Origin: UBA6136 sp041178325
GTDB lineage: Bacteria; Pseudomonadota; Gammaproteobacteria; Methylococcales; Methylococcaceae
Reading direction: 5' to 3'
DNA: 41,714 nt
Assembly (NCBI GenBank): GCA_041178325.1
Contig: JBEGVN010000053.1
Span: 1 to 41,714, forward strand
How positions within the stretch are numbered: position 1 is the first letter of the stretch; each line of letters begins with the position of its first letter. Shown in pieces: positions 33,895-41,471 of this stretch. The notes beneath the pieces are model-generated. The model saw nothing but the letters and a program-made list of their open reading frames with translations, was not told the DNA's origin and ran no database searches. A program made the position numbers and the translations under genes.

Positions 33895-35292
33895 TCAGCA
33901 GGACTTGTGCTTCTTTCCACGTGTGGGCAGGGGTCTTCTCCGGGGACGGTCGGATTCAAGCCGCTGGATGGCATGGGCAAGATCCTGAGCGAAGATGTCG
34001 GCCAAGTCGCGACTGAAGTTCTCCTTGACGACGACCCGCATGACCGCAATGTCTTCAGCATCGGGAGGCAGGGTATAGGCGGGGACAGACCAGCCGCGTT
34101 CCCGGAGAATTTCGCAGATCTGAAAGACGGTGTAACGGCTGTCATCACGTAGTTTGAGGACGACCACGGGCAGGAAATTGACATCAGTGAGAAGGTCAAA
34201 AAGTCCGGATGCAAGCAGAGTTTTTTCCAGATGGCGTGCATTGCGCATGATGTTATCCATGATGCGGCGGTAGCCTTCCTGGCCGAGTCTCAGAAAGTTG
34301 TAGTACTGGAGGAAGATTTGTGAGGCGGATCTTGAGAAATTGAGGCTGTAATTCTGCATTTCGCCGCCCAGATAATTGATCTTGAATATGAGGTCCGGGT
34401 CCACGCAGGTTTCGTCACGGAAGATGACACAGCCCATCCCAGGATAGACCAGGCCGTACTTGTGGTTGCTCACATTGATTGAGCGAACCTGTTCAAGTCG
34501 AAAATCCCACGCAATTTCGGGATGCGCAAAGGCCATGACAAACCCCCCTGAGGCGGCATCCACATGAATCGGAATATCCCATCCCTTTTCCTCCCGGATG
34601 CGCATGAGAAGGGCGTTGATGCCAAAAAAGTCATCATTCTGGCCGGTGAAGGTAGTGCCCACCACGACCCCCACCGCGATGGTGTTTTCATCAATCAGTG
34701 GCTCTACCGCTTCGGGACCAATGACATAGGCTCTAGGCCGCATCGGAATGATGCGGGCTTCGACATCGAAATACAGCGCAAACTTCTCCCAGCATGAGTG
34801 GACATCGGCCCCAAAAATGATGTTCGGGCGTCCGTCATCGCATGACTGCGCCTGCCGTTTTTTGCGCCATGACCACTTGTGGGCCAGAAGCGCCAGCATG
34901 ACGGCCTCGGATGAACCGACGGTTGCTGTTCCGACGGCCGATGTTTCTGGATTCTCATCCGCCGGAGTCGGGGCATTCAAAAGGGCCCCCATCATGTTGA
35001 TGACTCGTTGATGGATGGTCCGGGTTGTAGGGTATTCGTGGAAGTCGACGAAGTTGATATCGCTGGTTTCCTTCAGCAATTCATCAGCTTCAGGTTCCAT
35101 CCAGACGGTAACAAAGCTGGCCGTGTTCAACGCGGGATGGGTATCAAAATTCAGCTCATCCAGAATGATGCGCTGGGCTGTCTTGGCCGCCATCCCTTGT
35201 TCGGGAATTTCGCTGGTCGGGACATGATCGAGCATTTCCCGACTGGCATAGATGACTTCGGCAAAACTCTTTTTTTTCTGGATTTTCAACAT
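33895..35292 (-). CDS. gadB: Glutamate decarboxylase
   Basis: A 465-residue PLP enzyme, the same length as E. coli GadA/B. HVDAASGGF (243-251) holds the Asp that contacts the PLP ring nitrogen, and SNHKYG contains the Schiff-base Lys278. It converts glutamate to GABA, using up a proton, and serves acid resistance in many bacteria. The C-terminal tail is basic (RRRPLPTRGKKHKSC). E. coli GadB closes its active site at neutral pH with a C-terminal His; a His is also near the end here. No GadC antiporter gene is in the window. The nitrilase-family gene ends 23 bases upstream on the same strand. Confidence 0.92.
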   Translation of the reverse strand: MLKIQKKKSFAEVIYASREMLDHVPTSEIPEQGMAAKTAQRIILDELNFDTHPALNTASFVTVWMEPEADELLKETSDINFVDFHEYPTTRTIHQRVINMMGALLNAPTPADENPETSAVGTATVGSSEAVMLALLAHKWSWRKKRQAQSCDDGRPNIIFGADVHSCWEKFALYFDVEARIIPMRPRAYVIGPEAVEPLIDENTIAVGVVVGTTFTGQNDDFFGINALLMRIREEKGWDIPIHVDAASGGFVMAFAHPEIAWDFRLEQVRSINVSNHKYGLVYPGMGCVIFRDETCVDPDLIFKINYLGGEMQNYSLNFSRSASQIFLQYYNFLRLGQEGYRRIMDNIMRNARHLEKTLLASGLFDLLTDVNFLPVVVLKLRDDSRYTVFQICEILRERGWSVPAYTLPPDAEDIAVMRVVVKENFSRDLADIFAQDLAHAIQRLESDRPRRRPLPTRGKKHKSC

Positions 35293-35315
35293 CGGGGTAT
35301 TCCCATCAGGTGTTG

Positions 35316-36380
35316 TCAGACGGGTTCGTCCGGATAAGGGATCAAGCGATCATCCTTTGGGTCGACATAGGTCTTGGCTGTCAGCGGCGCATAAAGATCC
35401 CGGCGCCGATCCTCGAAGTAGTGTGTCGCCTTCGCCCGATCGCCCACCAACGTTTCCGGATGGGTCGGTCCATAGTAAGAAGGGACACAATCGGCGATCA
35501 GCAGCATGTCCTCATCCCACCCGGAGCCGGGCTGATCGTTTCTCGACGTGGGAAGGGTGGTTTCGGGCAGCAGCGCGTTGCCGTGCGGGTCATAAAGACA
35601 GGAATTTCCGAGATAGCGAGCGACTTCTCGCCCCCCGAGGGTCTCGGCCCCGCGGCGATTGGCATAGGCGCAGAACATTTCGTTTTGATAGGCGTTGGCG
35701 CGAATCAGAAATTTTGCGTCGGGGTAGGGTGTCTGGGTCTTTTCTCCGTTTCGAAGGATCATGCTTTGATCCGCCGCCGTTGGAATGACAACCAGTTGTG
35801 CGCCCTTGAGGGCAAGGATGCGAGAAAGCTCTGGAAATTCGGCTTCATAGCAGTTGAGAACACCCACATTGACGCCATTCACCTTGAATACCGTAAAGGC
35901 TTCACCCTCCTCGGGATGGACGTGTCCAAACGACCAGAGATGACGTTCATCGCCCCCCCAAAGATGAGTCTTACGATAGTTCTTCTGAATTTCGCCCTTT
36001 GGGCCAAAAACCGCGATACTGTCGTAATAGCGCCGGGCACCCGCAACCCATGCCGACTCGGGATAGGGACAAATGATGGAGAGCCCCTCTCGGCGTGCGA
36101 CCTCGGCCACGTGATTGAGGATTCCCTCTTTCAGGATGTGATCTGCTAGGTCATGAGCCGTTTTTCCATCGGTGGTGTTGTAACCGGAAAGGTAGAGCTC
36201 GGGAAAGCTCAAAAGATGAGCCCCTAGCGCCTTTGCGCGAAGGGCAACATGACTGAGTTTTTCAAGGTGGGTCCCGATTGCGGCAATGTCGCCCGTGGGT
36301 CCAGACCCCTGATACATCCCTAGGCGAATATGGGGGAGGTCAAAAGGAATCGCGTCGCTGGTAAAGGACTGCACAATCAT
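35316..36380 (-). CDS. Nitrilase-superfamily carbon-nitrogen hydrolase
   Basis: ATG 36380 is used (354 residues); a TTG five codons earlier is possible. The catalytic Glu61 lies in FPELYLSGYN, Lys137 in NYRKTHLWGG and Cys177 in LNCYEAEFPE, the full E-K-C triad. The superfamily cleaves amides, carbamoyl groups or nitriles, releasing ammonia; the C-terminal half (110 residues past the usual core, with YGPTHPETLVGDRAKATHYFEDRRRDLY) resembles the aliphatic-amidase/formamidase-like extended group. Its gene directly precedes gadB, so it may supply ammonia or a glutamate-derived product, but that is a guess. Confidence 0.85.
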   Translation of the reverse strand: MIVQSFTSDAIPFDLPHIRLGMYQGSGPTGDIAAIGTHLEKLSHVALRAKALGAHLLSFPELYLSGYNTTDGKTAHDLADHILKEGILNHVAEVARREGLSIICPYPESAWVAGARRYYDSIAVFGPKGEIQKNYRKTHLWGGDERHLWSFGHVHPEEGEAFTVFKVNGVNVGVLNCYEAEFPELSRILALKGAQLVVIPTAADQSMILRNGEKTQTPYPDAKFLIRANAYQNEMFCAYANRRGAETLGGREVARYLGNSCLYDPHGNALLPETTLPTSRNDQPGSGWDEDMLLIADCVPSYYGPTHPETLVGDRAKATHYFEDRRRDLYAPLTAKTYVDPKDDRLIPYPDEPV

Positions 36381-36675
36381 GCGGTGGGGTCTCAAAACGA
36401 GGGCAAAGGAGCCTCTATCTTAATGGGATTACCAGAGATTTGATGGGGGATTTTTGTGGTGCGCATTGACCCAAAATGGAAACATTTCTGCACCTCAATG
36501 TGACATGTCATGCACAGTTCTCTGCGTAACTGATTGATTTCTGGTTTTGGCTATCGAAAATTCAATGGCTTGCAATATATTCTATATATATCAATAGGAT
36601 AAAGAACTGTCTTAACTTCGCTCAATTTGGTAGATCCCTTGCCAGTTGGGACTGGGAGGGTCTCTATGCACAAAG

Positions 36676-36698
36676 TTATCCACAGAAATTGTGGATAA
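36676..36698. promoter_or_regulatory. Two consensus DnaA boxes in inverted orientation
   Basis: TTATCCACA (36676-36684) and TGTGGATAA (36690-36698) are both perfect matches to the high-affinity DnaA box, separated by GAAAT. Together they form a palindrome. An AT-rich tract lies 75-105 bases to the left. The site could be a DnaA-controlled promoter, a titration site, part of an accessory origin, or a palindromic operator for another factor. Confidence 0.6.
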
Positions 36699-36796
36699 CC
36701 GGAATGGGCCTTCGCCCCTCAAAGTCAAGCAGAAAACCACCTTGATTTCTGTGGTAATTGATGCGTACACGTATTAGGGGATCACTTCGGTTGCAA

Positions 36797-36810
36797 TTGC
36801 TATAAGACAA
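36797..36810. promoter_or_regulatory. Putative operator of the S24 repressor (autoregulatory site)
   Basis: TTGCTATAAGACAA matches 11 of 14 positions of the inverse of the near-palindrome in the microprotein promoter (37626-37639), including the first eight in a row. It overlaps a GCAATTGC palindrome and lies about 60 bases before the repressor start, where an autoregulatory site would be expected. Confidence 0.4.
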
Positions 36811-36868
36811 ACGCTCATGTAGCATATGACCTATGCGGGTCGTCCGTGTCTATCGCAGGGGAAAAACC

Positions 36869-37606
36869 ATGGAAATTCATGAATTGAGACTTCGGGCACT
36901 GCGTTGGGAAATTGCCAAGTTTCCCTCGATCGCAGCCTTTGCCCGTCACTACAAACTGGATGTGACCTACGTCTCGCAGCTTTTGAATGGTCATCGGAAC
37001 TTAGGGGAAAAGGCCGCTCGGACGCTTGAAGGCAAGTTTGGCTGGCCCTCCATGAGTATGGATTTTCCCGAGAATGACTGGGAAATAGGGGCCGAAGATA
37101 CCCCAGACACTCCAAAGCTGCGCAGCCCTGAGAAAAAGACCGGCTCCCGTCAGGCGCGACATTTCTTTAGCACGCTTCCCGGTGGCATCCGTGAAGTCCC
37201 CGTTATCAGTAGTGTTCAGGCGGGTCTGTGGCGAGAGGCTGTGGATTCCTATGCTCCCGGTGCAGGGCATGACTATGTCGTTGTCCAGGCCGATCTTGGC
37301 AGTCACACCTTCGCGCTAAAGGTCCGTGGAAATTCCATGGAGCCTGAATTCAAGGAAGGCGACACCATCATCATCGATCCTGACGTAAAGCCTTCTCCGG
37401 GTGATTTCGTGGTTGCCAAAAACGCTGACCAGGAGGCGACCTTCAAGAAATATAGGCCCCGCGGCCGCAATTCACAGGGCATTGACGTCATTGAGCTAGT
37501 GCCCCTGAATGAGGACTATCCGATCCTGCGTTCGGATGTTTCACCCATCGAAATCATCGGCACCCTGGTTGAGCATCGGCGCTATCGGAAGCCCTGCCAA
37601 AACTAA
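36869..37606 (+). CDS. S24/LexA-like self-cleaving repressor
   Basis: ATG 36869, preceded by GCAGGGGA, gives 245 residues; an upstream ATG at 36833 has no such site. The N-terminal part is a Cro/CI-type helix-turn-helix (about 5-60: SIAAFARHYKLDVTYVSQLLNG). A charged linker is followed by the S24 domain: cleavage site Ala118-Gly119 in VISSVQAGLW, nucleophile Ser156 in GNSMEPEF and Lys193/194 in TFKKY. All parts needed for RecA-stimulated self-cleavage are present, as in phage CI and pyocin-type repressors. No phage structural genes flank it. The gene just downstream is a microprotein with an apparent operator, its most likely target. Confidence 0.88.
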   Translation: MEIHELRLRALRWEIAKFPSIAAFARHYKLDVTYVSQLLNGHRNLGEKAARTLEGKFGWPSMSMDFPENDWEIGAEDTPDTPKLRSPEKKTGSRQARHFFSTLPGGIREVPVISSVQAGLWREAVDSYAPGAGHDYVVVQADLGSHTFALKVRGNSMEPEFKEGDTIIIDPDVKPSPGDFVVAKNADQEATFKKYRPRGRNSQGIDVIELVPLNEDYPILRSDVSPIEIIGTLVEHRRYRKPCQN

Positions 37607-37619
37607 TTAGCAAAATGTA

Positions 37620-37649
37620 TTGACATTGCAATATAGCAAGAGCTATTCT
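37620..37649 (+). promoter_or_regulatory. Promoter of the 52-residue gene with a palindromic operator in its spacer
   Basis: TTGACA (37620-37625, perfect -35) and TATTCT (37644-37649, -10) are 18 bases apart. The spacer contains TTGCAATATAGCAA (37626-37639), palindromic at six of seven base pairs. A protein bound there would directly exclude RNA polymerase. Its left half, TTGCAATATA, occurs again at 36570-36579, and an inverse-orientation match lies at 36797-36810. Confidence 0.65.
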
Positions 37650-37657
37650 CCTCCCAT

Positions 37658-37674
37658 GCCGCGTTATTCGCGGC
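37658..37674 (+). promoter_or_regulatory. 5' leader hairpin of the microprotein mRNA
   Basis: GCCGCG (37658-37663) and CGCGGC (37669-37674) form a perfect six-bp stem around TTATT, just after the expected transcription start and ten bases before the AGGAGA ribosome-binding site. It could stabilise the mRNA 5' end or affect ribosome loading. Without a T run it is not a terminator. Confidence 0.5.
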
Positions 37675-37695
37675 CTGTTCAACAGGAGAAGTTCG

Positions 37696-37854
37696 ATGAG
37701 CAATCAGTCCCTCTTTGTGATCATGTCCGTCATTTTTGTTATTGCATCCAACATGGATTACGAGGACGCCGAAAGACTGCGTGAGGCGAATCGCCCGGTG
37801 TCGGCGCAGTCCAGCACAGATGCGACCCACCTCTCAGATCGTCATCCCGCCTGA
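37696..37854 (+). CDS. 52-residue hydrophobic microprotein under putative S24 repressor control
   Basis: ATG 37696 is preceded by AGGAGA at good spacing. The product starts MSNQSLFVIMSVIFVIASNM, a hydrophobic helix long enough to span or insert in the membrane, then an acidic/basic polar tail (DYEDAERLREANRPV) with a Ser/Thr/His-rich end. No family recognised. It has its own strong promoter with an operator-like palindrome, right after the repressor gene. SOS-controlled small membrane peptides such as TisB share this general arrangement, but there is no sequence similarity claim here. The gene ends 16 bases before the convergent autotransporter gene. Confidence 0.6.
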   Translation: MSNQSLFVIMSVIFVIASNMDYEDAERLREANRPVSAQSSTDATHLSDRHPA

Positions 37855-37870
37855 GCCGCACGATCGTTTT

Positions 37871-40723
37871 CTAGGGGGTCCAGGCAAAGCCAACGTAGGT
37901 TTGGAGGCCCGGACTCCCTTGCGTGACTCCAGCGGCCGCATTACCAAAGAGCTGGACATGGTCATCGAGAGTCCAGATCAACCCTCCGCCCAAGACGACC
38001 GGTACGCTGAGATCAGCGTCGATGGGGAGCAGTACGGTATAAGGCACATTGACGATATGCTCAATTTTCTGACAGGACGTGTGACCAATCTGTGCGCCTG
38101 TTTCCGTACAAATGACCTGATACCGTGTTTCGAGCTTTGTCTCGGTGTGATGGTGTGTCACACGTGGCAAGCTGGTCCGGTTGTAGTAGCCGTTGAAAAA
38201 TACCGCGACATCGTCGGTGATATCCCTTTGCGCAGCCCATTGGGCGGCAAACTGCCACACACTCTGTGAGAGATTCCCCGGATCCTCGAAATCTGTTGCG
38301 CCGAAGTTGTACTCAAGGCCAATGTCGAAAGGTAACTCCTGATCAAAGTTGAAGGAGAAGCCAGGCGATGTCGGGGATTGGAACGCTGTCGAAGACAGCC
38401 AGGGCGTTGTGATCGTCAGCTCAAAGCCTGCCGCAGGGATGAAGTACTCCTCCCAGGCATCCCACAGGTGAATCTTGGTATCAAAGGCCATGGGGCCTGA
38501 TCCTGCGACCGATCCAGTGTGAAGGTTCTGGACTTCATAGGGGGTATAAAAGAGTCGAAGTTCAATGTCATCGACCAACCCATAGCGCAGTAGGATTTGT
38601 CCTGATTCGGTTTGAGGGCCTGAGCCTGAACTCTTGCCGGTGAAACCGAAAGGGGTACTTTCAAGATAAAACCCGCCTTCGGGGAGCGTAAAGGCGCTGT
38701 TGGGGTAATTGGCCATGTCCGCACCGGGATCTCGAATCGTCAGGGGATGGGCCTCTTCCTTGCCGACCGCATTCGGATTCTCGAGCGCCGGCTGCCTTGA
38801 GTCATCCTCCTTCAAATTGCGGGGATCTGGGGGGGCATCGTAGTTCCAGACCAGGTTGCCCTGAAAGCTGCTGAGGCGGGCGTTTCCTGTGTATACCCCC
38901 CGATAGCCCAATTCAAGATCAAACTGATCGTTGAGATGGCCGGTGAGACCGGCATTGATGAGACCCGCGCCGGTATTGCTGTTGGATTGTGTCCCCTCCA
39001 CCAGAAGATCGCCGCTGGACGTTCCGATGTAATGAATCTCGCGATCTGCAAGCGGCTGATTCAGCATTTCCCGAAAACCTATGGCCAGGCTCGAGATCCA
39101 GTCCGCATCAAGAGCCCGCCATTGATAATCGTAACGGACCTGCGCTCTGGCCGAGACAAAATTACTGCTGAACGATCCTGTGGCGGCATTAAGCACTGGG
39201 AGACCGGATTCGGTCACACCGGAATGTTGGGTGGTCAGTGATTGCAGAGCAATGATTGGCGTCAGACTGTGCCCCCCACCCAGGTCATGGTGCCAAGATG
39301 CAATGGCTTCAGCCGTAATGAGTCGGGCTTGACCGGATCCATTGGTCACGCCAAGAAGACTTGTATTGCGTGTGTTGGTCGCGCCCTGATCGTAGCCGAC
39401 CAAAAGACCGAAGTGCCCGTTCGATCCAACAGGCATATCGGCATAGGTCCCGATTTGCCAGAGATTGGTTGAAAGTTGGTTGTCGATTCCGTTGCGGCTC
39501 GCGCCAGCCGATAAATAACCAGCCGTTAGTCCCACACGAATGAGATCAAATAGTTGGGTGTCGGCACCGATCAGTGAGCCTGCGCTTTGCTGATGGTATC
39601 CCGTGGCGTTGGGATTCCCATCAACGCCACCAAAACTGCCCAGTCCACTGGCCCAAAAATGGGGCTCACCCCCTGCGATATAGCCCCCCTGACTGGCACT
39701 CATGCCCATGCGGGCATACACCGGGTTCCATGAATCAGCGACGGCGCTATAGAGAATTCCGGGGGTTTCAGCATGCAGTTCACCATCGATGCGGGTGAGG
39801 GTGTCGTTGAGCTGTTGTTGTGGTAACTGATAGAGCGCATCCAGTGTGCGATAAAGCGAGCCACTTGCCGTGGAGACTTCCCGATCAAGGATCGTTGCCA
39901 GAATGCGCTGGTTCCTTGTGAGGGCCTGTTGACGAAAGTATCGCAATGGATCCAGTGTCAGAAACACCTGTCCATTGGCGGTTTCGTTGATTCTGTAACC
40001 CCACCTGTTGCTGTCATGGGCGATCTCGACCGACAGACTGCCGGGCGCCAGCCGGGCAGCCGGTTGGGTCGACTCGATCAGGGTATAGGTCGGTCTAAGG
40101 GGGCCCTTGTGTGCAGAATCAAAATTCTGAAGATCGAGTCGCAAGGCGCCATCGAGTTGAATGTTGGCTCCTTCAACCTCAAGCCTTGAGTTTCCCCAGG
40201 GCGTAATTTTAAAAAGCAGGCTGCCATCTGTAGATTGCCGAAAGTCGCCCGTAACTTTAAGCGTTTCAGTAGCGTGAACCCGGCCATACTGCAACCAGCT
40301 CAGGCTGGATGCGTCAGGGATCTGGCGAATGTCTTGCTGGGGCTTCAGGAATGTCTGGGGCGCAACACTCGGGTTAGTCTCGTTGGTGATAATGAGATTG
40401 TGATTCTCGATGCCTCCGGCGACGGTACCGGCGCCCCAGATCACGCCCTGATTGATAACGTCATGGCTACCAAAGATGGATCCGTACGGAATGTGGATAA
40501 TCTGGTCCGGTGCCACAAGAGTCGGCGGATCCACAGCGCTGCGTTGCGATGGTGTCCGAGTGGAGAGAACACCCTGCAGGGGATCGGATCCCAGAAGGAA
40601 AGGGGCTGTCGAAGCGGTTTCTGCCGCGAGCTCCGTGGCAGCAAATGCCAAGCTCAAGAGGAAGAGCATCCTGACCGTCCGTAGGGCCCTGGTGTCCATT
40701 TTGTGGGCATGGCGGACTGACAT
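37871..40723 (-). CDS. Autotransporter with a second outer-membrane barrel fused at its C-terminus
   Basis: A 950-residue protein; the start at 40723 follows GGAAGGA on the minus strand. Signal peptide to about residue 35. The passenger (about 36-345) has beta-helix-like strands such as SLLFKITPWGNSRLEVEGANIQLDG. A classical autotransporter barrel follows (about 352-628: HFWASGLGSFGG, LIGADTQLFDLIRVGLTAGYLSAG, ending in FQGNLVWNY). Normally the protein stops there; here a 34-residue polar linker leads to a second barrel (663-950) homologous to the MetA-like protein at 28697-29824. Shared blocks are PGADMANYPNSAFTLPEGG, LLRYGLVDDIELRLF, AFDTKIHLWD and LPFDIGLEYNFGA. The second barrel has an extra His-rich, Cys-bearing loop (about 856-885). 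No frameshift is seen at the junction. Confidence 0.85.
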   Translation of the reverse strand: MSVRHAHKMDTRALRTVRMLFLLSLAFAATELAAETASTAPFLLGSDPLQGVLSTRTPSQRSAVDPPTLVAPDQIIHIPYGSIFGSHDVINQGVIWGAGTVAGGIENHNLIITNETNPSVAPQTFLKPQQDIRQIPDASSLSWLQYGRVHATETLKVTGDFRQSTDGSLLFKITPWGNSRLEVEGANIQLDGALRLDLQNFDSAHKGPLRPTYTLIESTQPAARLAPGSLSVEIAHDSNRWGYRINETANGQVFLTLDPLRYFRQQALTRNQRILATILDREVSTASGSLYRTLDALYQLPQQQLNDTLTRIDGELHAETPGILYSAVADSWNPVYARMGMSASQGGYIAGGEPHFWASGLGSFGGVDGNPNATGYHQQSAGSLIGADTQLFDLIRVGLTAGYLSAGASRNGIDNQLSTNLWQIGTYADMPVGSNGHFGLLVGYDQGATNTRNTSLLGVTNGSGQARLITAEAIASWHHDLGGGHSLTPIIALQSLTTQHSGVTESGLPVLNAATGSFSSNFVSARAQVRYDYQWRALDADWISSLAIGFREMLNQPLADREIHYIGTSSGDLLVEGTQSNSNTGAGLINAGLTGHLNDQFDLELGYRGVYTGNARLSSFQGNLVWNYDAPPDPRNLKEDDSRQPALENPNAVGKEEAHPLTIRDPGADMANYPNSAFTLPEGGFYLESTPFGFTGKSSGSGPQTESGQILLRYGLVDDIELRLFYTPYEVQNLHTGSVAGSGPMAFDTKIHLWDAWEEYFIPAAGFELTITTPWLSSTAFQSPTSPGFSFNFDQELPFDIGLEYNFGATDFEDPGNLSQSVWQFAAQWAAQRDITDDVAVFFNGYYNRTSLPRVTHHHTETKLETRYQVICTETGAQIGHTSCQKIEHIVNVPYTVLLPIDADLSVPVVLGGGLIWTLDDHVQLFGNAAAGVTQGSPGLQTYVGFAWTP

Positions 40724-40795
40724 TTGGGATATCCTTCCAATCGACGGGGAGGCATTACCCCTGAGTAACCCAATTTTAACTTCCCCCGGTAGCTT

Positions 40796-41467
40796 GTGCG
40801 CTCTTCTTTCTTTTTCAGGTTGCCCCTTTTCCTGCTGATCCTCCTGGCATCGGCTTGTGCCATCGTGGCTCCGGGCTTTGCAACCGTCACCTTTTATGAC
40901 TTCGGTGCCGGCATTTCTGAATCAAAGCTTCTGGACGCCTATCCCGTCAAGCTTCTGGTCGAGGATCTGCGGCCTCAGGTAGTCGCCTTCAAAAAAATGG
41001 CGCGATTTGTCGGAACCGCTGAAAACGGTATGGGTGAGCCGAGGGATGTATTGAACCGGGATGGCTGTCCGGAGCCTGTGAGTGTTCACCGCACCCCGCA
41101 TTGTCTGAGTTTGGCCGAAAGCATCCGTCACCGTCTTAAAAATGAAAGCACCTTGCCCTCAGCGGATTCCGCCAAGCCCTTGGTCCTGATAGAAATTCGG
41201 CAGTGGCAAACCCGAGCCGGGAGTAATCTTCGCCTCGATTATGCGCTGGATGTCTTTCTTCGATCATCAAGCGGTGAAACGTTGTCGAAAGCCTCTGTTC
41301 ATGGGGAAGATGAAGTGATCGATACCCAGGCCATCGGCAAGATAAACTTTGAAAATCATGAGGCAAAAGAGCATGTTCTGAGTCTTTTGGTCTCGGGGGC
41401 TCTGGATGCGAAGATGAATCTGTTGCTGGCCGGCCCATTCAGGGAGGCGCTTTCAAGGCAGCGGTGA
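40796..41467 (+). CDS. YajG-like lipoprotein (tentative)
   Basis: GTG 40796 gives 223 residues with lipoprotein signal RLPLFLLILLASAC (Cys21). The mature part contains PVKLLVEDLRPQ, ARFVGTAENGMGEPRDV and IEIRQWQTRAGSNLRLDYALDVFL, an order of blocks that recalls the YajG lipoprotein family (strand with DxRP, FVG-x-x-NGMG, then IRxW). Similarity is modest. It is divergent from the autotransporter gene across a 72-base gap and probably sits in the outer membrane. Function unknown. Confidence 0.65.
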   Translation: MRSSFFFRLPLFLLILLASACAIVAPGFATVTFYDFGAGISESKLLDAYPVKLLVEDLRPQVVAFKKMARFVGTAENGMGEPRDVLNRDGCPEPVSVHRTPHCLSLAESIRHRLKNESTLPSADSAKPLVLIEIRQWQTRAGSNLRLDYALDVFLRSSSGETLSKASVHGEDEVIDTQAIGKINFENHEAKEHVLSLLVSGALDAKMNLLLAGPFREALSRQR

Positions 41468-41471
41468 TGAG

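Larger units (their letters stand above)
36396..36868. other. AT-rich control region between nitrilase and S24 repressor genes
   Basis: This is the longest gap in the right half of the window and it is visibly AT-richer than its neighbours. From left to right it holds a perfect palindrome TGACATGTCA (36501-36510), a TTGCAATATA motif at 36570-36579 leading into an AT tract (36571-36600), an inverted pair of DnaA boxes (36676-36698), a 10-base repeat ATTTCTGTGG (36745-36754) that is the inverse of the first box's flank, a GCAATTGC palindrome (36793-36800) and a putative repressor site (36797-36810). No gene is seen. It probably carries divergent promoters plus regulatory sites. Confidence 0.5.

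Noticed and set aside
35310..36149. 279-codon plus-strand frame opposite the nitrilase-family gene
   Set aside because: Antisense to an enzyme with an intact E-K-C triad; no signal peptide or domain.
36869..37854. Prophage remnant
   Set aside because: Only a CI-like repressor and a microprotein are present; no replication, structural or lysis genes within the window.
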